Below, piece after piece: positions 1 through 8,554 of a DNA stretch of 62,427 bases. The position numbers and the translations under genes were made by a program. Origin of the DNA: Steroidobacter agaridevorans. Lineage in GTDB: Bacteria > Pseudomonadota > Gammaproteobacteria > Steroidobacterales > Steroidobacteraceae. The stretch is taken from contig NZ_BLJO01000001.1 in the NCBI RefSeq assembly GCF_009932555.1, positions 1,544,833 to 1,607,259 on the forward strand, in the 5' to 3' direction. A model generated the notes under the pieces. It was not told the origin of the DNA, did not search any database, and saw only the letters and a program-made list of their open reading frames with translations. Each line of letters starts with the position of its first letter. The first letter of the stretch is position 1.

Positions 1-1219
1 ACCGGCTGGCGCGAAAGTCATCGAAGCGAACGGTCGCTGGGTCACGCCCGGCCTGATCGACGTGCACTCGCATCTCGGCGTGTATCCAAGCCCTGGCGTC
101 GACGCGCACAGCGACGGCAACGAAATGGTCGACCCCGTCACCGCGCAGGCGTGGGCCGAGCATGCAGTGTGGCCGCAGGATCCGGGTTTCGAGACCGCGC
201 TCCAAGGCGGTATCACTGCCATGCAGATCCTGCCCGGCTCGGGCAATCTCATCGGCGGCCGTGGCGTCACCGTGAAGAACCTGCACTCGACCACCTATCA
301 GGCCATGAAATTCCCCGGCGCGCCGCAAGGCTTGAAAATGGCGTGCGGCGAAAATCCCAAGGGATTCTATGGCGGCAAGGGCCAGGCGCCGATGACGCGC
401 ATGGGCAATGTGGCCGGCTATCGCCAGGCATTCGCCGATGCGCAGGCGTATCGCGAGGAGTGGAACAAATATCGCCGCGAGCTCGCCGCCTACGAAAAGA
501 AACAAAAGGACTCGTCCGGCAAGAAGAAGGATGACGACGACAAGCCGCCATCACCGCCGAAGCGCGACCTGAAGTCCGAGACGCTGGTCGGCGCCATGGA
601 CGGCGAGATCCTGGTGCACATCCACTGCTATCGCGCCGACGAGATGGCCATCATGATCGACCTGGCCAAGGAATTCGGCTTCAAGATCGCCGCATTCCAC
701 CATGCCGTCGAGGCCTACAAGATCGCGGATCTGCTCGCGCAGAACAACATCTGCGGCGCCGAGTGGGCCGACTGGTGGGGCTTCAAGATGGAAGCGTTCG
801 ATGGCGTGATGGAGAACCTGGCGCTCACCGACATGCCCAAGAACAGTTGCGCTGTCGTGCACTCCGATTCGGCGGAAGGTATACAACGGCTCAACCAGGA
901 AGCCGGCAAGGCCCTGGTTCGCGGCAATCGCATGGGTCTCGATATCTCGCGCGAACACGCGATCACCTGGCTCACGCTCAACGCCGCCAAAGCGCTCGGC
1001 ATCGACAAAGTCACCGGCACGCTCGAAGCCGGCAAGATGGGCGACGTGGTGATCTGGAACGGCGATCCCTTCAGCGTGTATGCGCTCGCGGAGAACGTGT
1101 TCATCGATGGCGCGCTGGTCTACGACCGCGCCAACCCATCGACGAAGCCCGCATCCGATTTCCTGTTGGGTCAGTACGAGACCGCCGTGCACGTTGACAA
1201 TGGGGGGAGCGCACAATGA
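1..1219 (+). CDS. Amidohydrolase, metal-dependent (5' end outside window)
   Basis: Metal-dependent hydrolase of the imidazolonepropionase/dihydroorotase-like superfamily. The reading frame is open from nucleotide 2, so the true start lies upstream. It opens with VTPGLIDVHSHLG, whose HxH is the first metal-binding motif of the family. Further candidate ligands are the histidines in ILVHIHCY and KIAAFHHAVEA and the aspartate in VVHSDSAEG. The C-terminal GxxAGKMGDVVIWNGDP strand is typical. An unusual Lys/Asp/Pro-rich segment (KKQKDSSGKKKDDDDK) interrupts the domain. The stop overlaps the next start by 4 nt (ATGA), so the two are translationally coupled. Substrate is unknown. The downstream partner is a paralogue that has lost these ligands, which suggests a complex of active and inactive subunits (inference). 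Confidence 0.9.
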   Translation, partial: PAGAKVIEANGRWVTPGLIDVHSHLGVYPSPGVDAHSDGNEMVDPVTAQAWAEHAVWPQDPGFETALQGGITAMQILPGSGNLIGGRGVTVKNLHSTTYQAMKFPGAPQGLKMACGENPKGFYGGKGQAPMTRMGNVAGYRQAFADAQAYREEWNKYRRELAAYEKKQKDSSGKKKDDDDKPPSPPKRDLKSETLVGAMDGEILVHIHCYRADEMAIMIDLAKEFGFKIAAFHHAVEAYKIADLLAQNNICGAEWADWWGFKMEAFDGVMENLALTDMPKNSCAVVHSDSAEGIQRLNQEAGKALVRGNRMGLDISREHAITWLTLNAAKALGIDKVTGTLEAGKMGDVVIWNGDPFSVYALAENVFIDGALVYDRANPSTKPASDFLLGQYETAVHVDNGGSAQ

Positions 1220-2466
1220 AAGCTCTGATCGCCTCGGCGCTGGCCCTGACCGCCAGCCATGCCCTCGCCCAAGACATTTTGATTCGTGGCGCGACGGTCT
1301 ACACCTCGACCGCCAAGGGCACGCTCACCAACACTGACGTGCTGATTCGCGATGGCAAGATCCATTCTGTCGGCAGCGGTCTTTCCGCCGACAATGCGAC
1401 GACCATCGATGCCAAGGACCGCGCGCTGACGCCCGGCATGTTCGCTGGTCTCAGCACCGTCGGCATCCAGGAAGTCACCCAGGAACCGACGACTGACGAC
1501 GCATCGATCGGCCTCGGCGCGCCTGCTTATGAAATGCAGTGGCGGCCGGAGTTCGATGTTTCGGTTGCTTATAACGGCCGCTCCGTGCTCGTGCCCGTGA
1601 CGCGCATCGAAGGCATGACCTGGACCGTGCTGAATCCCGGCATCGCCGAGGGCGGCAACTTCCTTGCCGGGCAAGGCGCAGCCGTGACTCTCGACGGCCG
1701 TCAGGATGCCGTGCTCGACGGCAGCCGCTCGCTGTTCATCGATCTCGGCGGAGATATGAACTCACATTCGGGCGGCAGCCGCGCAGCCCAATGGATGGTG
1801 CTCGAGCAGGCGGTGCATGAAACGCGCAATCGCATCTCCGACGAGAAATCGCTGATGCATCCGCTCGGTCGCGAAGTGTTCGCTCGTTATCTCGCCGGCG
1901 GCCGCGTGATCTTCAACGTCAACCGCGCCGGCGACATCGTCAAGACGATCGCCTTCGCGAAGAAATACGGCATCAAGCCCGTCATCGCCGGCGGCGCCGA
2001 AGCGTGGGTCGTTGCGGATCAACTGGCTGAAGCGAAGGTGCCGGTGATCGTCGACGCGCTCAACAATCTGCCGAACACGTTCGACTCGATCGGCTCGCGG
2101 CTCGATAACGCAGCGTTGCTCAACAAGGCCGGCGTGAAAGTCACCTTCAGCATGTTCGAAGACAGCCACAACGCTCGCAAGGTGCGTCAGCTCGCCGGCA
2201 ACGCCGTCGCGCATGGCATGCCGAAAGAAGCGGCCGTGACTGCACTGACCGCCGACGCCGCCGACATCTTCGGCCTCGGCGCGACCCGCGGCCGCATCGC
2301 CGCCGGTCAAGTCGCCGACGTGGTGCTGTGGAGCGGCGACCCGCTCGAGGTCACCAGCCTCGCCGACCAGGTCTGGATCGCCGGCCGCCCGGTCGACATG
2401 CGCTCTCGACAGACCGAACTGCGCGATCGTTACTTCGAACGCCTGAAGCGCGCGACCGCGAACTGA
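1216..2466 (+). CDS. Secreted amidohydrolase paralogue lacking metal ligands
   Basis: 416 residues beginning with a signal peptide (MKALIASALALTASHALAQ). It keeps the amidohydrolase scaffold: the N-terminal beta-sandwich (ILIRGATVYTSTAKGT), a TPG turn, and the C-terminal GRIAAGQVADVVLWSGDP strand. At the positions where the upstream gene has DVHSHLG, VHIHCY, AFHHAV and VHSDS, this protein reads FAGLSTVG, FNVNRA, IAGGAE and FSMFEDS. By manual alignment every expected metal ligand is therefore gone. Its start overlaps the upstream stop. It is best described as an exported pseudo-amidohydrolase that pairs with, chaperones or regulates its neighbour; that role is inference. A diverged enzyme with another mechanism is the alternative. 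Confidence 0.88.
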   Translation: MKALIASALALTASHALAQDILIRGATVYTSTAKGTLTNTDVLIRDGKIHSVGSGLSADNATTIDAKDRALTPGMFAGLSTVGIQEVTQEPTTDDASIGLGAPAYEMQWRPEFDVSVAYNGRSVLVPVTRIEGMTWTVLNPGIAEGGNFLAGQGAAVTLDGRQDAVLDGSRSLFIDLGGDMNSHSGGSRAAQWMVLEQAVHETRNRISDEKSLMHPLGREVFARYLAGGRVIFNVNRAGDIVKTIAFAKKYGIKPVIAGGAEAWVVADQLAEAKVPVIVDALNNLPNTFDSIGSRLDNAALLNKAGVKVTFSMFEDSHNARKVRQLAGNAVAHGMPKEAAVTALTADAADIFGLGATRGRIAAGQVADVVLWSGDPLEVTSLADQVWIAGRPVDMRSRQTELRDRYFERLKRATAN

Positions 2467-2548
2467 GCGGTCAACCTCGCGAGACGTGGTGCGTTGATGG
2501 GAGGAAGCTGGCTCACACCAGCCCCTCCCTGAAACTGAGGAACGCACC

Positions 2549-2989
2549 ATGTCTCGCACGTTTGTATCAGCAGCCCTGCTGATTCTGTTAAGCACTCCCG
2601 CGCTGGCACAGGTGCGCGGCGAAGGCGTCTTCGAACGCTCTGACGTCGATAAAGACGGGAACGTCACCCGAGAAGAATTCATCGCCGCCCGCGGGGATCA
2701 CTTCGCCAAGCTCGATCGCAACTCCGACGGTTACATCGATAGCAGCGATGTTCCCGAACGTCTCGCCAAACGCCGTCAGCTAAAAGGCGGAAACGACGCC
2801 ATGGGCGCTCAGTTCGATGCCGACGGAGACAAGAAGGTCTCCAAGGAAGAATTCGTCAACGGCCCAACCAAGCTGTTCGACCGCGCCGATGCGAATAAGG
2901 ACAACGTGCTCGATAGCACGGAGCTTGCCGCGGCGAAGGAAGCCGCCAAGGCGGCCGGCGACAACTGGCGCAATCGCAAGCGGCAATGA
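2549..2989 (+). CDS. Secreted EF-hand calcium-binding protein
   Basis: 146 residues with a signal peptide ending in TPALAQ near residue 21. Four EF-hand type loops are visible: DVDKDGNVTREE (32-43), DRNSDGYIDSSD (56-67), DADGDKKVSKEE (90-101) and DANKDNVLDSTE (114-125). Loops 1 and 2 keep the DxDxDG glycine; loops 3 and 4 have K or N there. A Lys/Arg/Ala tail follows. A periplasmic calcium sensor or buffer is likely. An AGGAACGC stretch lies upstream of the ATG. It is 82 nt from the amidohydrolase pair; membership of the same operon is unclear. Confidence 0.85.
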   Translation: MSRTFVSAALLILLSTPALAQVRGEGVFERSDVDKDGNVTREEFIAARGDHFAKLDRNSDGYIDSSDVPERLAKRRQLKGGNDAMGAQFDADGDKKVSKEEFVNGPTKLFDRADANKDNVLDSTELAAAKEAAKAAGDNWRNRKRQ

Positions 2990-3061
2990 CGCACGCGCCG
3001 ATAACGCACATCCGACATCGCATCGAGTTTCGAGCGACAGCGAGAAACTCCAAGCGTTCGC

Positions 3062-3110
3062 TAGAGCGCGATAGCTGCGAACGGAGTTCGCGTGGTCAAC
3101 TCTCGCTCTA
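3062..3110. repeat. Nested palindrome (outer 7 bp, inner 6 bp)
   Basis: TAGAGCG (3062-3068) pairs with CGCTCTA (3104-3110). Inside it GCGAAC (3077-3082) and GTTCGC (3086-3091) form a hairpin with a GGA loop. It sits just after the EF-hand gene and 10 bp before a longer inverted repeat. It lacks a U-tract, so a simple terminator is not convincing. Confidence 0.6.
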
Positions 3111-3119
3111 ACGCATCGG

Positions 3120-3270
3120 CAGCGTCAGGGGTGGGGTGTCTCCTTCCGGCAGCTTTTCGGCACATGGACGGGGCCGAAACAGCAGGGCTCACCATGGACC
3201 TGACGCGAGGAGCGCAATGCGCTCCGGCGGGCGCCCGGTGCCGGAAGGAGACACCCCGCCCCTGGCGCTG
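3120..3270. repeat. Long inverted-repeat element with internal hairpins
   Basis: Two 33-nt arms (3120-3152 and 3238-3270) are reverse complements with three mismatches; their shared core is GGGGTGTCTCCTTCCGGCA allowing for those changes. The 85-nt interior carries two further perfect stems: TTTCGGC/GCCGAAA (about 3154-3179) and GGAGCGC-aat-GCGCTCC (about 3209-3225). The overall fold resembles a branched single-stranded DNA or RNA structure. No convincing gene lies in 2990-3340; this and the preceding palindrome are its only notable content. Confidence 0.7.
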
Positions 3271-3340
3271 CGAACCACCGACGCCTCTTCTCCAAGAGCC
3301 ACTGACGCCTCCGGCCACGGCGGCGTGACCCACCGAACTC

Positions 3341-4666
3341 TCAGGGCGCCCCACTCCAAATCGCATCGTTCTTCATCGGCGACACAAACAACAGCCGCGC
3401 GTTCAACCCGGCGCGCGCCATCCCATCCACCTCATAGAGCGACTCAAAGGACGCAGCTCCGGCCGACTCACGCGCGACTTCCTCAAGCCCCGCCCGACGT
3501 GACAACGTCTCAGCGACGTGCATGACCCCGTTATCACGCGTCCCCGAAATCACAACGACCCGATTTCCATTCGGCCCAGCGAATGTAGAGAAGTAACCGA
3601 AGTCTCGGAACGCCCCGCCCTCGACCCCCATCGGCATCGCCGTGCTCACGTAATCCGTCCCGGTCTGCGTGTCATGCAGCTCATCGAACGATCCGCCCAG
3701 CGCCAGTCTCGACTGCGCGAACACTCGATCCCCGAGCATCCCCATGCCGCTGATGTACCCAACGTAAACGACGTGGCTGGTCTTGAGCAGTCTCGGATCG
3801 AGCGCCGATAGCAGCGTCACTCGCACCTGCTTGCCGGCATTCAACACCGGCACCAGATCCTGCAAAGCGAACGCACTCGCCGCCGGCAGATAAGTGAGAT
3901 CGAGATTGCGATACTGGTTCATCTGCCCCGGATTGAGCTGCAGATGATCGAGGAAGTCCTGATTCGAGTTGATGTAGAACTCTCGCACCAGGCGCTCGAC
4001 ATTCCCCGCCTGGTCCACTTCGCCAAGCAGGAAATAATCTCCGACGACCAGCGTAATGGGCAGATCGTCATCCAGCAGCGGCCCCCACACCGCACTCTGC
4101 CGGACCGCCGTCAAATCCCGATCCTGCGGATTCGACGTGAACCAATAAGTAAGCACGACACCCACAACGAACGCAACCACCGCCGCTAACGCCGGCCTCA
4201 GCCAGTGCCGCCATCGCGGCTGACTCGGCGGCGCTACTTGAATCAGCGTGGGCTCCGCATTCTCCGGAGCCGGCGGCGCAACCGCACTGCCCGGCTCGAG
4301 CACCAGGCGGTATTCGCCTTTCGGAATCGTGATGCGGCTGTCGTACGGCGTGAGCGAGCGGGTCGCGAATTCTTCGAGCCGACGCCTCAGCTTGTGAACA
4401 TAAACGCGGACCACCGAGTCCTGCGCCACGTCGAAGTTCGCGTCCTTGCCGAATACCTGCAGGGCGATCTCGATCTCCTTCGGCGCCTCACCGCTCAGCG
4501 AGCGTGCCAGCAGGAAATCGAACAGGCGCGACAACGCCCCCGGCTTGCCCAGCAAGCCACTGGCGCGGACCTGCGCTGCCAGTCGCTGCAGCTCATCGAC
4601 CGCCGTCATGCTGACCGCCACTCCCATAACCGGAATGCTAGGACTTTTAACGTTAAGTAACGTCAT
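3341..4666 (-). CDS. Membrane-anchored winged-helix regulator (CadC/ToxR-like topology)
   Basis: 441 residues. Residues ~25-125 look like a winged-helix DNA-binding domain: a helical segment (ALSRLFDFLLARS), then DSVVRVYVHKLRRRLEEF as a candidate recognition helix, then the wing ITIPKGEYRLVL. A Pro-rich linker leads to one membrane segment (~157-176, LAAVVAFVVGVVLTYWF) and a ~260-residue C-terminal part outside the cytoplasm. This is the topology of CadC/ToxR one-component regulators, though the family differs. It is transcribed divergently from the TonB receptor-PepSY pair, its likely target (inference). Internal methionines at residues 14 and 20 are alternative starts; either would place the TTAACGTTAA palindrome in the promoter rather than the coding region. 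Confidence 0.75.
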   Translation of the reverse strand: MTLLNVKSPSIPVMGVAVSMTAVDELQRLAAQVRASGLLGKPGALSRLFDFLLARSLSGEAPKEIEIALQVFGKDANFDVAQDSVVRVYVHKLRRRLEEFATRSLTPYDSRITIPKGEYRLVLEPGSAVAPPAPENAEPTLIQVAPPSQPRWRHWLRPALAAVVAFVVGVVLTYWFTSNPQDRDLTAVRQSAVWGPLLDDDLPITLVVGDYFLLGEVDQAGNVERLVREFYINSNQDFLDHLQLNPGQMNQYRNLDLTYLPAASAFALQDLVPVLNAGKQVRVTLLSALDPRLLKTSHVVYVGYISGMGMLGDRVFAQSRLALGGSFDELHDTQTGTDYVSTAMPMGVEGGAFRDFGYFSTFAGPNGNRVVVISGTRDNGVMHVAETLSRRAGLEEVARESAGAASFESLYEVDGMARAGLNARLLFVSPMKNDAIWSGAP

Positions 4667-4685
4667 TGGAAACAGTAAATTACTG
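4647..4685. promoter_or_regulatory. Divergent regulatory region with two palindromes
   Basis: Between the winged-helix regulator and the TonB receptor lie TTAACGTTAA (4647-4656) and CAGTAA-a-TTACTG (4673-4685). Both are perfect palindromes in an AT-rich patch of a GC-rich region. They could be operators for the adjacent regulator. The first falls inside the longest reading of the regulator gene unless a downstream start is used. No promoter hexamers are clear. Confidence 0.4.
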
Positions 4686-4720
4686 GCGATGGGCCAGGTC
4701 CGCTGAGTAGTGTCGTTGCG

Positions 4721-6796
4721 GTGAGTTTGCCCGAGCCGGTCTCGCTATGCGGTAACGCGCAGGTGACGAAACAGTCTCGGCCGTTCAGCACTTCCTGGGG
4801 ACCTGCCTTGCTTCGCCACCGCCGCTTCGCTGCAGCCTCGCTGCTCACCCTGGCCGCCACCGTCTCGTTCGCGCAAGACACCTCGGGCAAGGGTCCGCTG
4901 GAGGAAATCCTGGTGACCGCCCGGAGCATCGAGGAGACGCTGCCGGTGGAGCTGGCCCGCTATGGGCACGACGTTGAATACGTCAGCGCCGATCGCGTCC
5001 GGGCGGCCGGCTATGTCGATGTCAGCACCGCGCTCCAGTTCGAAGTGCCCGGCCTGTTCGTCTCTCCCGGCAGCGGACCGTTCGACTATGTGGACGTGTC
5101 GCTGCAAGGCTCGCGGCCCGGCGACGTGCTGTGGCTGGTCGATGGCGTGCGCATCAACAACCGCATCTTCAACGACACCAGCCCGGACACCCTGCCCGCC
5201 AACATGGTCGAGCGCATCGAGGTGCTGAAGGGCGGCGAGAGCCTGTTCTACGGAACGCAGGGCGTCGCCGGCGCCATCAATGTCGTGACCCGAAGCTTCT
5301 CCGACGAGCCCGGCGGCAGCGTGACCATGAACTACGACGGCAACGACGGCTATCAAGTCGGCGGCTTTGCACGCGGCGCCGTCGGTCGGCACAAATTCGT
5401 GGTCTACAGCTCGAAAAACGAGGGCGATGGTTATCGGCAGTTCGCGCACTACGAACCGAGCGCCACCGATCGCGATCGCAGCTATGACGTGACCAACGTC
5501 GGTTTGAAGTACGGCCTGGACTTCACCGACTCCTTGCGCCTGGACATGCTCTATCACCACACGGACGCGACGCTCGACAACAACAGCGCGACCCGCACCA
5601 AGCGCAGCTACAACGATCGCGACGAGGATATCGTCAGCGCCAAGCTCGCCTACGATGCCAGCGAGCAGGTGCAGCTGCTGCTCAAAGCCTATTTGCACGA
5701 CTGGGACACAACGTACGCAAACATCCAGAACGACGCTGCCACCGGCGAAGAAGTCGTGCTGTATGCCCCGGGCACTTATTGGGGCTTTCATGACTACGGT
5801 GGCAGCGCGCTCGTGAGAATCCGGCCCGGCGGGCTGGTCGACTATCACGTCGGCTACGACTACCAGAACTACAAGGCTCGCGACGACGTCTTCCCCATCG
5901 CGGGCGAGACCGAGACCGTGCATGCATTCTTCGGCGAGGTACGCACGGCGGAGAATGCGTTCGAGAAGGTGGCGGCCGCTGCGGGCGCTCGTTACAACCG
6001 CGGCAGTGGCGGGAAGAACGCGACGGTATGGAATGTCAGCAGTCGATACACATTCAACCATGCGCTGTATGCCGAAGGTGTCGTGGCGACGGCGTTCCTG
6101 CTGCCGAGCGCCGAGCAGCTTTATTACATCGGCATCGACGACTATGCCGGCAATCCGGATCTGCAGCCCGAGGAAAGCAAGAATCTGAATGTTTCCATCG
6201 GCGGCAACGTGCGGCTGAATGAGGCTGCCATTGCGTGGCAGCTCACAGGCTTCGCCCGCGATATCGACAATCTCATCGAGGTCGGCGACGCGACGGATGA
6301 GTTCCCGAATGGTCGCTATCAGAACTTGCCGGGTGAAGTGCAGGTTCGAGGCGCCGAAGTAGCGGTCGCTGCGCCTCTCGGTCGCAGCTTTAGAACGAGC
6401 CTGAGTTACACCTATAGTCGGTCGCGCGCAGAAGGCTCTGACTCGCAGATCGCGCGCCTCCCGGAGAGCTACGCGAAAGGCTCACTGCAATTCACGCCCG
6501 CGCAGTTGCCGATGGATGCGAGCGCCACGGCCAACTGGGTTGGCAACGTGTATCAGTCCGTCGGCTCGTTCGGCCGCCAGAACTACGGCAACTATTTCAC
6601 GCTCAACCTGGCCGCCCGTTACTTCGTCGACGCCGCGCGTCGGCATCGGATCGGCGTGAATTTGCAGAATGTCTTCGATGAGGAATATGCGACTCGTCTG
6701 AGCTCGGCGCGCTTTGACGATGGCTCGGGCTCGTTCATCGCGGAGCGTCTCGGCGTGCCGAGAACTTATGGCGTCAGCTACACCTACGAGTTCTGA
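4721..6796 (+). CDS. TonB-dependent outer-membrane receptor
   Basis: Outer-membrane beta-barrel transporter energised by TonB. A TonB-box-like segment (EEILVTARS) follows the export signal (RRFAAASLLTLAATVSFAQ). The plug shows VDGVRINNRIFND and IERIEVLKGGESLFYGTQGVAGAINVVT (quoted in pieces: IEVLKGGESLFYGTQ, GAINVVTRS). The barrel ends in the aromatic GVSYTYEF. The reading frame opens with GTG at 4721, but this leaves ~30 residues before the signal peptide; an internal GTG (VTKQSRP) or TTG just before the RHRR stretch may be the real start. PepSY-domain proteins like the one encoded 2 nt downstream often accompany siderophore/metal receptors, so iron or another chelate is a plausible ligand (inference). 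Confidence 0.88.
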   Translation: MSLPEPVSLCGNAQVTKQSRPFSTSWGPALLRHRRFAAASLLTLAATVSFAQDTSGKGPLEEILVTARSIEETLPVELARYGHDVEYVSADRVRAAGYVDVSTALQFEVPGLFVSPGSGPFDYVDVSLQGSRPGDVLWLVDGVRINNRIFNDTSPDTLPANMVERIEVLKGGESLFYGTQGVAGAINVVTRSFSDEPGGSVTMNYDGNDGYQVGGFARGAVGRHKFVVYSSKNEGDGYRQFAHYEPSATDRDRSYDVTNVGLKYGLDFTDSLRLDMLYHHTDATLDNNSATRTKRSYNDRDEDIVSAKLAYDASEQVQLLLKAYLHDWDTTYANIQNDAATGEEVVLYAPGTYWGFHDYGGSALVRIRPGGLVDYHVGYDYQNYKARDDVFPIAGETETVHAFFGEVRTAENAFEKVAAAAGARYNRGSGGKNATVWNVSSRYTFNHALYAEGVVATAFLLPSAEQLYYIGIDDYAGNPDLQPEESKNLNVSIGGNVRLNEAAIAWQLTGFARDIDNLIEVGDATDEFPNGRYQNLPGEVQVRGAEVAVAAPLGRSFRTSLSYTYSRSRAEGSDSQIARLPESYAKGSLQFTPAQLPMDASATANWVGNVYQSVGSFGRQNYGNYFTLNLAARYFVDAARRHRIGVNLQNVFDEEYATRLSSARFDDGSGSFIAERLGVPRTYGVSYTYEF

Positions 6797-6798
6797 CG

Positions 6799-8241
6799 AT
6801 GCTGCGCTGGCTGATCGTTGGCCACCGCTGGCTGGGCATCGCCACGTGCCTGTTATTCGCAATGTGGTTTCTATCCGGACTGGTGATGATGTATGTGGCG
6901 TTTCCGGCATTGACGGCCGAGGAACGCTCGTCGATGCAGGAGCGCATCGACTGGAGCCGGGTCACGATCGCGCCTGAGCACGTGCTTCATGGGCTCGCAC
7001 TCGCAGCGTTTCCTCGCGAGATTCGCTTGGAGATGATGGCCGGCGAGCCGGTGTATCGCGTGCAGCCGGCCGATGCGCCTCGAGTCGCCGTCTCCGCGGT
7101 CGATGGCCGGATCATTCAAAATGTGGATGCAGGCGAAGCTCGCGCCATCGTATCGCGTGTTGCCGGTCGCACTGACGCGCTGACTGTGACGACGCTCGAG
7201 CGCGATCAATGGTCGGTCGCGCAAAACTTCAATCAACATCGTCCGCTGCATCGGGTCGCTTTGAACGACTCGCTCGGCACGCAGCTCTACGTTTCATCTC
7301 GCACGGGAGAGATTGTGCTCGACACGCATTCTCGCGAGCGAGCGTGGAATTGGGTTGGAGCTGTGCTGCACTGGATGTACTTCCGCGATCTCCGCGCGCA
7401 GCCGGCGGTGTGGAGTCGGGTTGTCATGTGGACTTCCGGCGTCGCCATCGTCGTTGCGTTTACCGGCTTATGGCTCGGCATCGACCGTCTTCGCCTGCGT
7501 CGTCGCTATCGCGGCCGGGATGTCACTCCCTATCGAGGCTGGATGGCGTGGCATCACATCGCTGGCGTGATCGGCGGTGTGTTTCTTTTGACTTGGATCT
7601 TCAGTGGCTGGCTGTCGATGGGCCCGCCCGTACCCTGGGCTCGGGACATCGACTTTCAGCGCATGTCGGCTGGCAATGTGGCCTTTCTCGGCAATGACCA
7701 ACCTGACTTTCCAGCGTCCCTTTCCGTGCTGCACTCTTTGAACGATCGCGACATTCACGAAGCTTTGTTCGTTTGGAGCCTCGGTCGTCCGCTGCTGGCG
7801 CTGAAGTCACGCAACGCTGAACCTGTCGTTATTGACGCCACCACCGGCTCGCCGCACCTCTTCGACGATGCTTCCCTGATTGCCGCTGCGCCTCGTTTAT
7901 TGAGCGACGCCCGACTCGTTGCAACCCAGCGCCTCGAACAAGAAGACACCTACTGGTACTCCCGCCGCGGCGACCGCCCCCTACCCATCCTCCGTTTCAT
8001 CTTCAACGACCCCGACCGCACCTGGATCCACGTCGACCCGCGCACCGGCCAGGTCCTCAACTGGATGCGCCACACCGACCGCGTCGACCGCTGGCTCTTC
8101 AACGCCCTCCACAGTCTCGACTTCCGCTTCCTGCTCGCTCACCGCCCGGCCTGGGACGTGGTGCTGTGGCTGCTCAGCCTCGCCGGCGTCGTCATCTCCA
8201 TCAGCAGCGTAATCATTGGCTGGCGCCGGCTGCGGGCGTGA
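6799..8241 (+). CDS. PepSY-domain inner-membrane protein (PepSY-TM family)
   Basis: 480 residues with four predicted membrane helices: ~10-35 (GIATCLLFAMWFLSGLVMMY), ~200-222 (TSGVAIVVAFTGLWLGI), ~245-270 (IAGVIGGVFLLTWIFSGWL) and near the C-terminus (LWLLSLAGVVISISSVIIGW). The periplasmic parts contain two PepSY-like repeats (VYRVQPADAPRVAVSAVDGR and WIHVDPRTGQVLNWM). The family is often linked with TonB receptors and ferric-siderophore reduction. It begins 2 nt after the receptor stop, so the two form one operon. Several membrane histidines (WHHIAG, VLHWMY) could serve haem or metal binding; that is unproven. Confidence 0.85.
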   Translation: MLRWLIVGHRWLGIATCLLFAMWFLSGLVMMYVAFPALTAEERSSMQERIDWSRVTIAPEHVLHGLALAAFPREIRLEMMAGEPVYRVQPADAPRVAVSAVDGRIIQNVDAGEARAIVSRVAGRTDALTVTTLERDQWSVAQNFNQHRPLHRVALNDSLGTQLYVSSRTGEIVLDTHSRERAWNWVGAVLHWMYFRDLRAQPAVWSRVVMWTSGVAIVVAFTGLWLGIDRLRLRRRYRGRDVTPYRGWMAWHHIAGVIGGVFLLTWIFSGWLSMGPPVPWARDIDFQRMSAGNVAFLGNDQPDFPASLSVLHSLNDRDIHEALFVWSLGRPLLALKSRNAEPVVIDATTGSPHLFDDASLIAAAPRLLSDARLVATQRLEQEDTYWYSRRGDRPLPILRFIFNDPDRTWIHVDPRTGQVLNWMRHTDRVDRWLFNALHSLDFRFLLAHRPAWDVVLWLLSLAGVVISISSVIIGWRRLRA

Positions 8242-8247
8242 ACTAGT

Positions 8248-8293
8248 GGTAGCAGTGGAATTGTGACGCTCCGCCGATGTTTGCTACCGTCAC
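8248..8293. promoter_or_regulatory. Overlapping inverted repeats before the DUF2384 gene
   Basis: GGTAGCA (8248-8254) is complementary to TGCTACC (8282-8288). GTGACG (8263-8268) is complementary to CGTCAC (8288-8293). The two pairings overlap and lie 27 nt before the next start codon. An operator or a transcript hairpin is possible; neither is established. Confidence 0.3.
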
Positions 8294-8319
8294 GGCAGGT
8301 TGCATAGACAGGGCGGGCC

Positions 8320-8529
8320 ATGAACGAATTGGAGCAATGTCGGCACACGCGGCTTGTTGCTCTCGCACGCGTCGCACTCGAACACGACGACATAGTCGAG
8401 CACTGGCTAACTCACCCTCAGCCCGGCCTCGGCAACCGCCGCCCTATCGATGTAGCAGCATGCAACGAGTCGGGTTATCGCACGGTAGAAAGTCTATTGC
8501 TGCGGATCGAATACGGAACGTACTCGTGA
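8320..8529 (+). CDS. Short MbcA/ParS/Xre-type antitoxin-domain protein (DUF2384)
   Basis: 69 residues. The core WLTHPQPGLGNRRPIDVA followed by SLLLRIEYGTYS matches the C-terminal toxin-binding region of MbcA/ParS/Xre antitoxins, usually read as W-x3-P-x3-L-G-G-x-x-P and LLxRIEYG. Those antitoxins are usually well over 100 residues with an N-terminal helical or HTH part, which is missing. An in-frame TAG at 8305-8307 blocks extension upstream. A purine-rich stretch (AGGGCGGG) precedes the ATG. No RES-type toxin follows; instead a vapBC pair faces it. It may be a free toxin-binding domain, a solitary antitoxin, or a remnant. Confidence 0.6.
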   Translation: MNELEQCRHTRLVALARVALEHDDIVEHWLTHPQPGLGNRRPIDVAACNESGYRTVESLLLRIEYGTYS

Positions 8530-8554
8530 GCCTGCCTGCCGCTCGGCAGCCGAA

